A stretch of DNA of 30,559 nt from an uncultured Erysipelotrichaceae bacterium (GCA_910588075.1 CAJUOS010000027.1:1-30559); one strand, 5' to 3'. Numbered from the stretch's first letter, positions 23,818-30,559 are shown. Notes: a model not told the origin generated them from the letters alone. Made by a program: numbers and translations.

Positions 23818-24045
23818 AACGTTGATAGAGACAGTAGAATAAGAATGAAAATCATAGCGATCCAAAGATAGTGAAAGTTTGGAATGAGTAATTTTTATTT
23901 GAATATCACTCTTGAGTTGTCGTCTGAAAGAAAAGAGTAAGATGGATCGGAATTCTCCGTTATCAGAATAGCATATGATGGTATGTGAAACAGGTGGTAT
24001 TATGATGGCTAAACTTTCATCCTTGTTTCAGGTGGAAGTTTTTTC
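23818..24045 (+). ncRNA. T-box riboswitch, predicted isoleucine (AUC specifier)
   Basis: Stem I features: 'GACAGTAGAA' (S-turn side), 'ATAGCGATCC' and 'GATAGTGAAAG' (distal contacts). On the 3' side, 'GAAT-ATC-ACT-CTTGAG' aligns base for base with B. subtilis glyQS 'GAAA-GGC-ATT-CTTGAG', placing the specifier at ATC 23905-23907 (Ile). The T-box is 'CAGGTGGTATTATG' (23991-24004) with TGGT to pair with ACCA of tRNA. Antiterminator arms GAAACAGG (23987-23994) / CCTTGTTTC (24021-24029) compete with terminator AAACTTTCATC (24011-24021) / GGTGGAAGTTT (24031-24041) + T run. Uncharged tRNA-Ile should allow read-through into the next gene. Confidence 0.87.
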
Positions 24046-24078
24046 TTATATCCGTTTTTTGAGAAAGGAGGAGAAAAA

Positions 24079-24465
24079 ATGAATGAAACAATTAAAGAAT
24101 TAATTCAGCAAGCAGATTTAGCAATCAAAGAAGAAAGGTTTGATGATTTAATGTCATTTTATAGTGAAGATGCAGTTCTTGTTGTTAAACCTGGATTAGA
24201 AGCAAAGGGGAAAGATAATATAAAGAAAGCATTTATAAAGATTGCTGAATACTTTAAAAATAGTGTTGTTCCCACTCAAGGAAAAATGATGATGATTGAA
24301 GCTGGAGATACAGTCCTTGTATTATCTCAAACATTATTAGATTCTAATAACAAAGAAGAATCAGAGTATAGTATGGATAGAAGAGCAACCTATGTTTATA
24401 AAAAAGTCAATGGACAATGGTTATGTGTTATTGATAATTCATATGGAATAACTTTATTAGATTAA
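24079..24465 (+). CDS. NTF2-like / SnoaL-like (DUF4440, YybH-type) protein under T-box control
   Basis: 128 aa with the DUF4440 pattern: 'IKEERFDDLMSFYSEDAVLVVKPG', 'AKGKDNIKKAF', 'YSMDRRATYVYKKVNGQW', 'CVIDNSYG'. These small cone-shaped proteins bind or modify small ligands, but no active-site residues can be assigned. AAAGGAGG lies just before the ATG. The gene is preceded by a T-box leader reading Ile, which is surprising because such leaders normally serve aminoacyl-tRNA synthetase, amino-acid biosynthesis or transport genes. It has its own terminator, so it is the only gene controlled. Confidence 0.87.
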   Translation: MNETIKELIQQADLAIKEERFDDLMSFYSEDAVLVVKPGLEAKGKDNIKKAFIKIAEYFKNSVVPTQGKMMMIEAGDTVLVLSQTLLDSNNKEESEYSMDRRATYVYKKVNGQWLCVIDNSYGITLLD

Positions 24466-24479
24466 TAAAAAGGTAATAG

Positions 24480-24509
24480 AAACTCAAGATGTATGTCTTG
24501 GGTTTTTAT
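24480..24509 (+). terminator. intrinsic terminator of the NTF2-like gene
   Basis: AAACTCAAGA (24480-24489) / TCTTGGGTTT (24496-24505), one G-U pair, followed by T-rich sequence. Confidence 0.8.
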
Positions 24510-24628
24510 TTAATAGGAACTAATACATTGCAGAATTAAGAGCAATAAAATATCAAATAATATTTGAAATGGTATAATAAATAGTGAGGATAATTTGCTA
24601 CTGTTGATATACCAAAAGAAGTTATTAT

Positions 24629-25162
24629 TTAAAGATTATCCATATAACCATATAATAAATCAATAAAAATATTAGCCATATCCTCTTCAGATTCTTCAAG
24701 ATTATTGTGGATCCATTCAATAATCACTCCAATGCTTGCTGCTGAAAAGAAAGCAGATTGATATCTATTATTTTCATTGAGTTTATAACTACATATATTT
24801 TTAGTTGTATTTTGATTAGCTTGTTGATAAAGTAAATGTAAAAGTTTATTCTTTTTTAATGAGAGAAAGAATATTTTATTTTCCTTAATAAGAGAAAACT
24901 TTTCTATAAGAAATGCTTTTAAGTGATGAGGAGAATAAGGATTTTCTTCTTTTTTTGATTCATCAAAAAGAAAATCAATGTAATAATTAATAACATCTTC
25001 CTTATCATCAAAATTACGATAGAAGCTTGAACGACTAACACCAGCTTTATTGACAATTTCTAAGATTGTAATATCTGATAGTATTTTTGTTTCCATGATT
25101 TGAATAAGTGCTAAAGCAATAGCTTCTTTTACAGATTCATGATAAGTTATATAATTTTGCAT
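24629..25162 (-). CDS. TetR/AcrR family transcriptional regulator
   Basis: 177 aa. Residues ~8-55 form the TetR HTH: 'VKEAIALALIQIMETK', then 'SDITILEIVNKAGVSRSSFYRNFDDKED'-type signature (recognition helix 'AGVSRSSFYRNF'). The rest is an all-helical ligand domain with a C-terminal TetR_C-like end. The ATG at 25162 is preferred because AAAGGAGGG lies upstream; a GTG at 25174 would overlap that RBS. Divergent to an SDR gene 115 bp away, with a perfect palindrome (25163-25187) between them, so it should repress itself and the SDR gene. The inducer is unknown. Confidence 0.92.
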   Translation of the reverse strand: MQNYITYHESVKEAIALALIQIMETKILSDITILEIVNKAGVSRSSFYRNFDDKEDVINYYIDFLFDESKKEENPYSPHHLKAFLIEKFSLIKENKIFFLSLKKNKLLHLLYQQANQNTTKNICSYKLNENNRYQSAFFSAASIGVIIEWIHNNLEESEEDMANIFIDLLYGYMDNL

Positions 25163-25187
25163 GAAACAAAACACCCTCCTTTGTTTC
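25163..25187. promoter_or_regulatory. TetR-type operator palindrome
   Basis: GAAACAAA (25163-25170), 9-bp spacer, TTTGTTTC (25180-25187): perfect 8-bp arms, total 25 bp. It covers the tetR RBS and touches its start codon. Confidence 0.7.
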
Positions 25188-25207
25188 AGTTTGATGAGTA
25201 TATCTTT

Positions 25208-25240
25208 ACTCTTGACTATATTGATTTATAATAAAGGCAG
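25208..25240 (+). promoter_or_regulatory. promoter of the SDR gene
   Basis: TTTACT, 16-bp spacer, TATAAT in the segment before the SDR gene, about 20 bp downstream of the operator. Strength unknown. Confidence 0.45.
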
Positions 25241-25277
25241 ATATTTCAATAATAATTATAAAGGAAGGGATAATGAA

Positions 25278-26153
25278 ATGAAAGATTATTTTGGATATGT
25301 AGGTAAGATTTGTGTTATTACAGGAGCTGCTAGTGGAATGGGTAAAGCAGCAACAGAAATGTTAGTAGATTTAGGTGCAAGAGTTTATGCATTAGATTGG
25401 ACAGATGTAAATATTGATGGAATAGAAAAGTATATTCATACTGATTTAAGTCAAAAAGAATCAATTAATCAGGCTTTTCAAGAAATACCAAATCATATAG
25501 ATTCTTTCTTTGGCATTGCTGGAGTTTCTGGAGCAAAATGTGATTTTATTACAACAACAAAGATTGATTTGATTTCTAATAAATATATTTGTGAAGAAAT
25601 TTTAGCTAACAGAATGAGTGAAGGAGGTAGTATAGCATTCATGACTTCTACTGGAGGAATTGGATGGGAAAAAGAAGGAAATAAAAAAGTTTATTTACCA
25701 GTATTAGAAGCAAAAGGTTGGGAAGCAACAGTTGAAGTATTAGAAAAATCAATTCTTAGTCAATTGCCAGGAACATTAGGATATCCCTTCTCTAAACTAG
25801 CTATGAACTATTATGTTGCCAAACTTCAAAAAGAATTTTCTTCAAAAGGAATAAGAGTCAATGCAGTATTGCCAGGATCTACAGATACAGGTTTGAAAGA
25901 TGAGTTCACAAATATGGCAGGAGGAGAAGAAGAGTTATTAAAACATTGTGGTTATGCACATAGATTAGCTCAATCTCAAGAAATGGGAAAACCAATTGTT
26001 TTCCTAAATAGTGATATGGCCTCTTATATATCTGGGGAACTTATGATTGTAGATTATGGCTCAACAATAGAAGAAACAGCTCAAATTAAAGAGGCTGCAG
26101 CAACTATAGATTTATCTGCTTTATTAGAACATATTGCAAATATGAAAGGTTAA
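25278..26153 (+). CDS. short-chain dehydrogenase/reductase, 3-alpha-HSD-like
   Basis: 291 aa. Rossmann motif 'TGAASGMGKA' (~15-24), acidic 'ALDWTD' after beta-2 (Asp suggests NAD(H) preference), 'GIAGVSG' (NAG-like), catalytic Ser in 'FMTSTGG' (~122-128), and Tyr169-x3-Lys173 in 'GYPFSK', then 'INVRVNAVLPGST'-like 'GIRVNAVLPGSTDTGL'. The short beta-alpha arrangement after beta-3 and the insert before the active-site Tyr resemble 3-alpha-hydroxysteroid dehydrogenases/carbonyl reductases, so a steroid, bile acid or other ketone may be the substrate (inference). ATG 25278 has AAGGAAGGG upstream; the longer in-frame opening from 25161 covers the operator and promoter and is rejected. Divergent from tetR. 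Confidence 0.88.
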   Translation: MKDYFGYVGKICVITGAASGMGKAATEMLVDLGARVYALDWTDVNIDGIEKYIHTDLSQKESINQAFQEIPNHIDSFFGIAGVSGAKCDFITTTKIDLISNKYICEEILANRMSEGGSIAFMTSTGGIGWEKEGNKKVYLPVLEAKGWEATVEVLEKSILSQLPGTLGYPFSKLAMNYYVAKLQKEFSSKGIRVNAVLPGSTDTGLKDEFTNMAGGEEELLKHCGYAHRLAQSQEMGKPIVFLNSDMASYISGELMIVDYGSTIEETAQIKEAAATIDLSALLEHIANMKG

Positions 26154-26166
26154 TTACAATATAGAA

Positions 26167-26208
26167 TCAATCATCAGGTTATTATTTTTCATAACTGATG
26201 ATTTTTTT
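26167..26208 (+). terminator. intrinsic terminator of the SDR gene
   Basis: AATCATCAGGTTAT pairs with ATAACTGATGATT (one bulge), loop of about 8 nt, followed by T7. Confidence 0.85.
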
Positions 26209-26281
26209 GTATAAATAAGCTAGAATAGCAATAATTTTTAAGATAAAATAAAAGTATAAGTAAGAATATAGGAGATATAAT

Positions 26282-26479
26282 ATGTATCAGTATGAATATG
26301 AAAAAATAAGTGTGCATGCGACAGGGGTGAGTATTACTGAATATAAAACAAAAAATTATAAAAATAAGATTGAACAGAGAGCAAAAGAAGGCTGGAGATA
26401 TGTGGGATATATTCCAATATTACAAAGAGGTAATGGCTATATTGAAGAAATAGATTTAGTTTTTGAAAAAGAAGGATAA
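26282..26479 (+). CDS. DUF4177 domain-containing protein
   Basis: 65 aa. 'QYEYEKISVH', 'IEQRAKEGWRYVGYIP' and 'EIDLVFEKE' match DUF4177, a small beta-alpha-beta family of unknown function widespread in Firmicutes. RBS AGGAGATATA before the ATG. Its stop is 4 bp before the SRAP start, so the two are probably one operon. Confidence 0.85.
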   Translation: MYQYEYEKISVHATGVSITEYKTKNYKNKIEQRAKEGWRYVGYIPILQRGNGYIEEIDLVFEKEG

Positions 26480-26483
26480 AAAA

Positions 26484-27023
26484 ATGTGTGGACAATATTA
26501 TTGTGATTCATCAACATTTTCTTTTTTGGAAGACGAAGAAGTTAAAATGTCCCCAGGACAAAGTATACCTGTATTACTTTATTTCAATAATAAGATAGTG
26601 ATAACAAAGCTTAGATGGGGATATTCTTTATTGATGAATAAAGAACTTATTATCAATGCAAGATGTGAAACATTGTTTGATAAAAAGATTTTTCAAAATG
26701 ATATAAGAGAAAGAAGGTGTCTTATACCAGCCAAAGGATTTTATCAAAAAGATACAAACCAAAATAGAATAAGTTTTGAATCACAACAACATCAAACAAT
26801 ATATTTTGCTGGTATTTATCATAATAATGAAGTTGTTATTATTACAACAAAAGCAAATGGTGTTATGAGAACTGTTCATAATAGAATGCCTTTGATGATA
26901 CCTAAAGAGAAAGCTTATCAATGGTTAATAGATGGAGAAGCATATAAAGAATTATTAATATTTCAAAATGAAGATTTAAAGATAGTATCTGGACATTTAC
27001 AACAAACATTATTTGAGTATTAA
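26484..27023 (+). CDS. SOS response-associated peptidase (SRAP/YedK/HMCES family), divergent
   Basis: 179 aa from ATG 26484, chosen because family catalysis needs Cys2 after Met removal ('MCGQYYC'). Conserved parts: 'INARCETLF' (Asn58, Glu62), 'RRCLIPAKGFYQK' (~78-89), 'TTKANGVMRTVHNRMPLMI' (His132). In E. coli YedK the residues C2, N75, E105 and H160 protect abasic sites by covalent crosslinking to DNA. Here the Glu of 'GFYEW' is Gln88 and Trp is Lys, and the protein is about 40 aa shorter than usual. It may be altered in crosslink formation or reversal. Preceded closely by DUF4177. Confidence 0.87.
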   Translation: MCGQYYCDSSTFSFLEDEEVKMSPGQSIPVLLYFNNKIVITKLRWGYSLLMNKELIINARCETLFDKKIFQNDIRERRCLIPAKGFYQKDTNQNRISFESQQHQTIYFAGIYHNNEVVIITTKANGVMRTVHNRMPLMIPKEKAYQWLIDGEAYKELLIFQNEDLKIVSGHLQQTLFEY

Positions 27024-27048
27024 CATATAATATAATGGTGATATAAAT

Positions 27049-27306
27049 ATGGTACATCCAATAGCTTTAGATAGTTTAGCAGTCTTATTAGTTGCACCTT
27101 TAACAGAGAGTTTAACACCAGATGAATAAGCTATTTTGGGTGCTTTTCTGAATGTTTTTGGAGACTTATTATCGTTAAATAGTGCATATATTTCATATGC
27201 TCAATCTCAAAATAATAATGATAATGAGGATAATAATGAATATGATATTATTCAAAAAAGTATTGAAAAGATACAAGATGAACTAGAAAAAGTAAAAACA
27301 AAGTAA
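27049..27306 (+). pseudogene. short gene interrupted by a single in-frame TAA
   Basis: ATG 27049 opens 'MVHPIALDSLAVLLVAPLT' and reaches TAA at 27127-27129; the same frame then continues open ('AILGAFLNVFGDLLSLNSA', a Asn/Asp-rich stretch, and a 'IIQKSIEKIQDELEKVKTK' coiled-coil-like end) to TAA 27304-27306, 85 codons in all. The text around the stop ('TPDE*AILGAFLNVFGD') reads naturally if the stop were a Leu codon, one base different. No clear RBS was seen. Function unknown; I do not recognise a named family. Confidence 0.65.
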
Positions 27307-27398
27307 AAAGATAGTTAGAAAAATATTGAGAGAGCATAAAACTATTTTTTTACATATTATTTTGTTATTATGTTATAAGAACTTTATTTTTAATACTA

Positions 27399-27426
27399 TT
27401 GGCAAATGTATAGGGTATAGTATTAT
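27399..27426 (+). promoter_or_regulatory. promoter of the bcp gene
   Basis: TTGGCA (27399-27404), 16-bp spacer, TATTAT (27421-27426), 36 bp before the ATG. Confidence 0.65.
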
Positions 27427-27462
27427 AATATTAATAATAAAATTATTTAAAGGAGATATTAA

Positions 27463-27915
27463 ATGTTAGAAGTAGGAATGAAAGCACCAGATTTTCAATT
27501 AATGAATCAAGAAGGAAAAGAAGTAAGTTTAAGTGAATACAAAGGTAAAAAGGTGATTTTATATTTTTATCCAAGAGATAATACACCAGGGTGTACAAAG
27601 CAAGCATGTGGATTTGCAGAATTATATCCTCAATTTCAAGAAAAAGGAGCAGTTGTTTTAGGTATTAGTAAGGATAGTGTTACATCACATCAAAAATTTA
27701 AAGAAAAATATCAACTACCATTTACACTTTTATCTGATCCACAATTACAAGCTATACAAGCTTATGATGTTTGGAAAGAAAAAAATATGTATGGTAAAAA
27801 AGTGATGGGTGTTGTAAGAACAACTTATTTGATTGATGAAGAAGGTATGATTGTAAAAGCTTTTGATAAAGTTAAAGCTGCTAATAATCCACAACAAATG
27901 TTAGATGAAATATAA
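27463..27915 (+). CDS. bcp: thioredoxin-dependent thiol peroxidase (Bcp/PrxQ)
   Basis: 150 aa, standard length. Peroxidatic Cys44 and second Cys49 in 'YPRDNTPGCTKQACGF' (C-x4-C, atypical two-Cys Bcp/PrxQ type). Also 'GKKVILYF', 'VLGISKDSVTSHQKFKEKY', 'FTLLSDP' and 'RTTYLIDEEG' are diagnostic. Reduces H2O2 and organic peroxides using thioredoxin. AAAGGAG lies before the ATG, with its own promoter and terminator, so it is monocistronic. Confidence 0.95.
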   Translation: MLEVGMKAPDFQLMNQEGKEVSLSEYKGKKVILYFYPRDNTPGCTKQACGFAELYPQFQEKGAVVLGISKDSVTSHQKFKEKYQLPFTLLSDPQLQAIQAYDVWKEKNMYGKKVMGVVRTTYLIDEEGMIVKAFDKVKAANNPQQMLDEI

Positions 27916-27943
27916 AAAAAGATATTGAGAAATATCTTTTTTT
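27914..27943 (+). terminator. intrinsic terminator of bcp
   Basis: AGATATT (27920-27926), loop GAGA, AATATCT (27931-27937), A-run before and T-run after, so it may work for both strands. Confidence 0.85.
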
Positions 27944-28000
27944 ATATATAGTTATCAAATATAAATTATGCTATACTTATTTTATAAAGGAATGATGTAT

Positions 28001-28813
28001 ATGTTAAAATTAATAGCAATGGATATGGATGGAACTTTATTAAATGATTGCCAACAAATAACTCCATATACTCAAAAAAAACTTATATCTTTACAAGAAC
28101 AGGGCGTAGCTGTTGTACTTGCTAGTGGAAGAGATATTCAAAGTTTAAAAGAGTATGGTGATATCTTACATTTATCAGATTATCCACAAAGTGGTTACAT
28201 TTGTTTAAATGGTTTAATGATATGTGATTCTTTAGGAGATATACTTTATACACATAATAAATTAACCTATGAAGAAAGTCTTATATTAGAAGATTTAGCT
28301 CATCAGTATCAATTAGATATGATTTTATTTTTTGAAAAAACAATGTTTGTTATTAAATATGGAAATACAGGAATTATTGAACATCATTTTAAAGCTTTTC
28401 AAAAATATATGGTACATCACATTCAAGAGATTCCACAACATTATTTTCAAAATTTAAAGAAAATTGCTTTCATTCAAAAAGAAGAAGTGCTTAATCAAAT
28501 TATACCTTCCTTACAAAATGAAGTAAAAAATCAATTTGATATGTGTAGAGTTGACGTTGATTGGATAGAAATGAATCCATATGGTATTCATAAAGGATTT
28601 GCACTTAAACAATATGCACATATAAAAAATATTCCTTTGGAAGAAATTATTGCATTTGGTAATGGTGAAAATGATATAGAAATGTTGAAGATTGCAGGAA
28701 AAGGAATAGCAATGGAAAATTCTTTTGAGAATGTTCAAAAGATTGCTGATGATATTTGTGGAAATTGTAATGATGATGGGATTGGTCAATATTTAACAGA
28801 AAAGTATGGGTGA
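28001..28813 (+). CDS. Cof-type HAD family hydrolase
   Basis: 270 aa. Motif I 'AMDMDGTLLNDC' (~6-17), motif II 'VVLASGRD', the Lys-containing 'GIHKGFALKQYAHIK', motif IV 'IAFGNGENDIEMLKIAG' and 'GIAMENS'. C2-type cap between. Likely a cytosolic phosphatase of sugar phosphates or similar. Three nearby ATGs (27992, 27995, 28001) are possible; 28001 best fits AAAGG spacing and gives the conserved N-terminus. An extended -10 (TGCTATACT) lies at 27969-27977. Last 8 bp overlap an in-frame upstream ATG of the next gene, so the three genes to 30165 form an operon. Confidence 0.93.
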   Translation: MLKLIAMDMDGTLLNDCQQITPYTQKKLISLQEQGVAVVLASGRDIQSLKEYGDILHLSDYPQSGYICLNGLMICDSLGDILYTHNKLTYEESLILEDLAHQYQLDMILFFEKTMFVIKYGNTGIIEHHFKAFQKYMVHHIQEIPQHYFQNLKKIAFIQKEEVLNQIIPSLQNEVKNQFDMCRVDVDWIEMNPYGIHKGFALKQYAHIKNIPLEEIIAFGNGENDIEMLKIAGKGIAMENSFENVQKIADDICGNCNDDGIGQYLTEKYG

Positions 28814-28817
28814 AAAT

Positions 28818-29537
28818 ATGAAAAAAAGAATTATTGGGTTGACATGTTGTGAAATGGAAGATATAGAGCATCCATCACAAAGAACAAATGAAGATTATAT
28901 AACTGCTGTTGTTAAATCAGGTGCTGTTCCTCTTTTATTACCTATTTGCGATGATGAAACAGTTATAGAACAACAATTAGAGTGTATTGATGGATTAATT
29001 GTTATAGGTGGTGTTGATATCAATCCATTATTTTATCATGATACATATGCTTTTGAACAAGGAACATCTAGTTTAAAAAGAGATATTTATGAAATGAAAT
29101 TAATAAGAAAATGTAGTGAAAAGAAAATTCCTATATTGGGTATTTGTAGAGGACAACAAATCATAAATGTGGCATTTGGTGGAACGTTATATCAGGATAA
29201 TAAAATGTTATCCGATAATGTTTTTCAACACCAACAAAAAGAAAAAAAGTATTATCCAATTCATTCTATTCAAATTGAAAAAGATAGTTTTTTATATTCT
29301 ATTTTTGGAAAAGCGTGTTATGTTAATAGCTTTCATCATCAATCTATTAAAGATTTAGCTAAAAATTTTAATGTTGTTGCAAGGAGTGAAGATCAGATTA
29401 TTGAAGCTATACAACATCAGTTTTTAGATATTTGGGCAGTTCAATTTCATCCTGAAATGATGATAAGCCAAGATAAAAAAATGCAAGTCATATTTAATAA
29501 TTTTATAAAGAAATGTGAGGGAAAAGGAAATGTATAA
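28818..29537 (+). CDS. gamma-glutamyl-gamma-aminobutyrate hydrolase-like (peptidase C26, PuuD-type class I amidotransferase fold)
   Basis: 239 aa. Nucleophile Cys110 in 'ILGICRGQQIINVAFGG', and the His211/Glu213 pair in 'WAVQFHPEMM' complete the class-I glutamine amidotransferase triad. The start 'RIIGLTCCEME', 'GLIVIGGVDINPLFY' and 'KRDIYEMKLI' are typical of the C26 group including PuuD, which cleaves gamma-glutamyl amides such as gamma-Glu-GABA. Whether the real substrate is that or another gamma-glutamyl compound is unknown. ATG 28818 follows GGGTGA; ATG 28806 is an alternative that would overlap the upstream gene. Its end overlaps the next HAD gene by 8 bp. Confidence 0.88.
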   Translation: MKKRIIGLTCCEMEDIEHPSQRTNEDYITAVVKSGAVPLLLPICDDETVIEQQLECIDGLIVIGGVDINPLFYHDTYAFEQGTSSLKRDIYEMKLIRKCSEKKIPILGICRGQQIINVAFGGTLYQDNKMLSDNVFQHQQKEKKYYPIHSIQIEKDSFLYSIFGKACYVNSFHHQSIKDLAKNFNVVARSEDQIIEAIQHQFLDIWAVQFHPEMMISQDKKMQVIFNNFIKKCEGKGNV

Positions 29538-30165
29538 AGCAATTATTTATGATATTGATGGGACATTATTAGATACTTTAAAAATGAATATGATTCCACT
29601 TCAAAAGATTATAAAAGAAGAATTAAATGAAGATTGGAGTTATGAAGAAGTTTTAAAATTTGCTCCTTATCCTGGTATGAAAGTTATGGAGGAACTAAAT
29701 GTTAAGGATAAAGAAAAAACATATGCCAGATGGGTTCAATATGTCAATGAATTTGAAGAAGGGGCAGCACCATATGAAAATGTAGAAAAGGTATTAAAAA
29801 CATTACATCAAAAACAAGTTAGACAAGCTGTAGTTAGTGCAAAACTTAGAAAACAATATGAAATAGATTTTGTATCAAGAGGATTTGATCAATATATTGA
29901 AGTAGAAGTTTTAGCAGATGATACAGATAAACATAAACCCAATCCAGAACCTATTTATTTATGTTTAGAAAAATTAGGGTTAAATAAAGAAGATGTAATT
30001 TATATAGGAGATGCTTTATCTGATTATCAAGTTTGTATAAATGCTGGTATTGACTTTGCATATGCTAAATGGGGAAGTGTTAGTAATAAAGGAATAGAAA
30101 ATCCTACAATTGTATTGGATGAACCATTAGATATATTAAATAAATTATTTAAAAAAAACAAATAA
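29530..30165 (+). CDS. HAD family hydrolase (phosphoglycolate phosphatase-like)
   Basis: 211 aa. Motif I 'AIIYDIDGTLLDT' (~4-16), helical C1-type cap (~20-85), 'QAVVSAKLRKQYE' for motif II, Lys in 'DKHKPNPEPIYL' (motif III) and 'IYIGDALSDYQVCINAG' (motif IV) define the Gph/PGP-like HAD group. Cleaves a small phosphate ester; Ser in motif II where Ser/Thr is normal. ATG 29530 follows GGGAAAAGGAA and overlaps the C26 gene by 8 bp; an upstream in-frame ATG at 29515 lacks an RBS. Confidence 0.92.
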   Translation: MYKAIIYDIDGTLLDTLKMNMIPLQKIIKEELNEDWSYEEVLKFAPYPGMKVMEELNVKDKEKTYARWVQYVNEFEEGAAPYENVEKVLKTLHQKQVRQAVVSAKLRKQYEIDFVSRGFDQYIEVEVLADDTDKHKPNPEPIYLCLEKLGLNKEDVIYIGDALSDYQVCINAGIDFAYAKWGSVSNKGIENPTIVLDEPLDILNKLFKKNK

Positions 30166-30182
30166 TGAATTAGGTTTAAAGA

Positions 30183-30210
30183 AAATTTTATAAGAAATTT
30201 TGTCTTTTTC
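30183..30210 (+). terminator. weak AT-only terminator candidate after the HAD gene
   Basis: AAAATTT / AAATTTT inverted repeat followed by TTTTT; low stability, so only a possible end of the operon. Confidence 0.35.
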
Positions 30211-30231
30211 AAAAAATATAAATAAAAAATA

Positions 30232-30260
30232 TTGACAAATCATTTTAATCCTTGTATCAT
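30232..30260 (+). promoter_or_regulatory. promoter of the second T-box leader
   Basis: Consensus TTGACA (30232-30237), 17-bp spacer, TATCAT (30255-30260). Confidence 0.8.
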
Positions 30261-30280
30261 AAACGCAAGTCAAAAAATAA

Positions 30281-30510
30281 AATCGTTGATTGAGAAGAGT
30301 AATTGATTGAACGCTTTAAGCGAGGTAACATAGAGTGTGAGGTTACTAAGTGGAAGTCAATGAAGCGCACTCATGAGAGTCTGTTGGAAAGTAAAAGTAT
30401 AACAGAACGTTGCCTGCGTTAAAGGATAGAGTGGTTAAAATGAATATTTTAACAATGAGAGTGGTACCGCGTATATATACGTCTCTAGAATTATCTAGAG
30501 GCGTTTTTTT
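30281..30510 (+). ncRNA. T-box riboswitch, predicted arginine (CGC specifier)
   Basis: Stem I with 'AAGCGAGGTAACATAGAGTG' and 'TGTGAGGTTACT' distal features; 3' side 'GAAG-CGC-ACT-CATGAG' puts the specifier at CGC 30366-30368 (Arg). The T-box 'GAGAGTGGTACCGCG' (30457-30471) is canonical. Terminator ACGTCTCTAGA (30479-30489) / TCTAGAGGCGT (30494-30504) then T7. The regulated gene, probably argS or an Arg-related gene, lies beyond the window. Confidence 0.93.
30479..30510 (+). terminator. T-box terminator
   Basis: Eleven-pair stem (one G-U), loop ATTA, seven T. Confidence 0.9.
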
Positions 30511-30525
30511 ATTAGCGAAGCAAAT

Positions 30526-30546
30526 ACCACGTGCTATGCGCGTGGT
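30526..30546. repeat. strong 9-bp hairpin with TAT loop at the window edge, possible IS200/IS605-type end
   Basis: ACCACGTGC (30526-30534), loop TAT, GCGCGTGGT (30538-30546), one G-U pair. No T tract follows, so it is not a terminator. It lies 16 bp after the T-box terminator, GC-rich in an AT-rich setting, and is followed by GAGGTTTTAGC. Compact subterminal hairpins are the recognition sites of TnpA in IS200/IS605 elements, but the rest of any element is outside the window. Confidence 0.35.
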
Positions 30547-30559
30547 GAGGTTTTAGCTT

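Noticed and set aside
27127..27129. stop-codon read-through or recoding at the TAA
   Set aside because: TAA is not a known selenocysteine or pyrrolysine codon and no recoding structure is visible; a nonsense mutation is simpler.

Overview
The window is AT-rich (by eye under 30% G+C) with strong AGGAGG-type ribosome binding sites, sigma-A promoters with 16-18 bp spacers, many intrinsic terminators, T-box leaders and short intergenic gaps. This points to a low-GC Firmicute. Protein flavour and gene content suggest a gut Erysipelotrichia/Coprobacillaceae-type organism; that placement is inference, not proof.

Layout. (1) 1-2500, minus strand: a short HbpS/UPF0303-like gene that looks broken, an RpiR/MurR-type sugar-phosphate regulator, and a MupG-family (DUF871) 6-phosphomuramidase, suggesting cell-wall amino-sugar recycling. 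(2) 2534-4231: a WecA/TagO-type polyprenyl-phosphate glycosyl-1-phosphate transferase with an unusual extra membrane segment and extracellular tail. (3) 4324-6992: a cobalamin riboswitch with a terminator platform controls three overlapping genes: a secreted alpha-barrel (prenyltransferase-repeat) protein, a membrane-anchored DUF4430 (transcobalamin C-terminal-like) protein and an ECF transporter S component. Together they read as a vitamin B12 capture and import operon in which the two halves of a transcobalamin/intrinsic-factor-like fold sit on separate polypeptides. This is the most interesting system here. (4) 7079-10433: the secG - rnr - smpB - ssrA block, whose tmRNA appears to encode an unusual tag ending in Cys. 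(5) 10457-12584: small accessory genes (GNAT, HxlR regulator, ConA-like protein, zinc-ribbon DUF1801 protein). (6) 12600-14370: a decayed mobile-element island with an istB (IS21-family) remnant, a directly repeated IS-end-like motif, a GC-richer foreign patch with a 58-codon ORF, and a membrane-anchored XRE regulator. (7) 14549-20200: a 1883-aa cell-surface adhesin with nine tandem InlB-B-like/Flg_new_2 repeats and DUF11 domains. (8) 20483-30165: cold-shock protein with a structured leader, three HAD phosphatases, a C45-type hydrolase, Nudix, a peptide deformylase-like protein lacking the motif-I Gln, an NTF2-like protein behind an isoleucine-type T-box, a divergent TetR/SDR pair with a clear operator, DUF4177, a SRAP (YedK/HMCES) protein with a changed active-site Glu, a gene broken by one stop codon, a Bcp peroxiredoxin and a class-I glutamine-amidotransferase-like hydrolase. 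(9) 30232-30510: a T-box leader reading an Arg codon, followed at the window edge by a strong hairpin that may be an IS200/IS605-type end.

All calls come from reading the sequence and recalled family motifs; no search was run.
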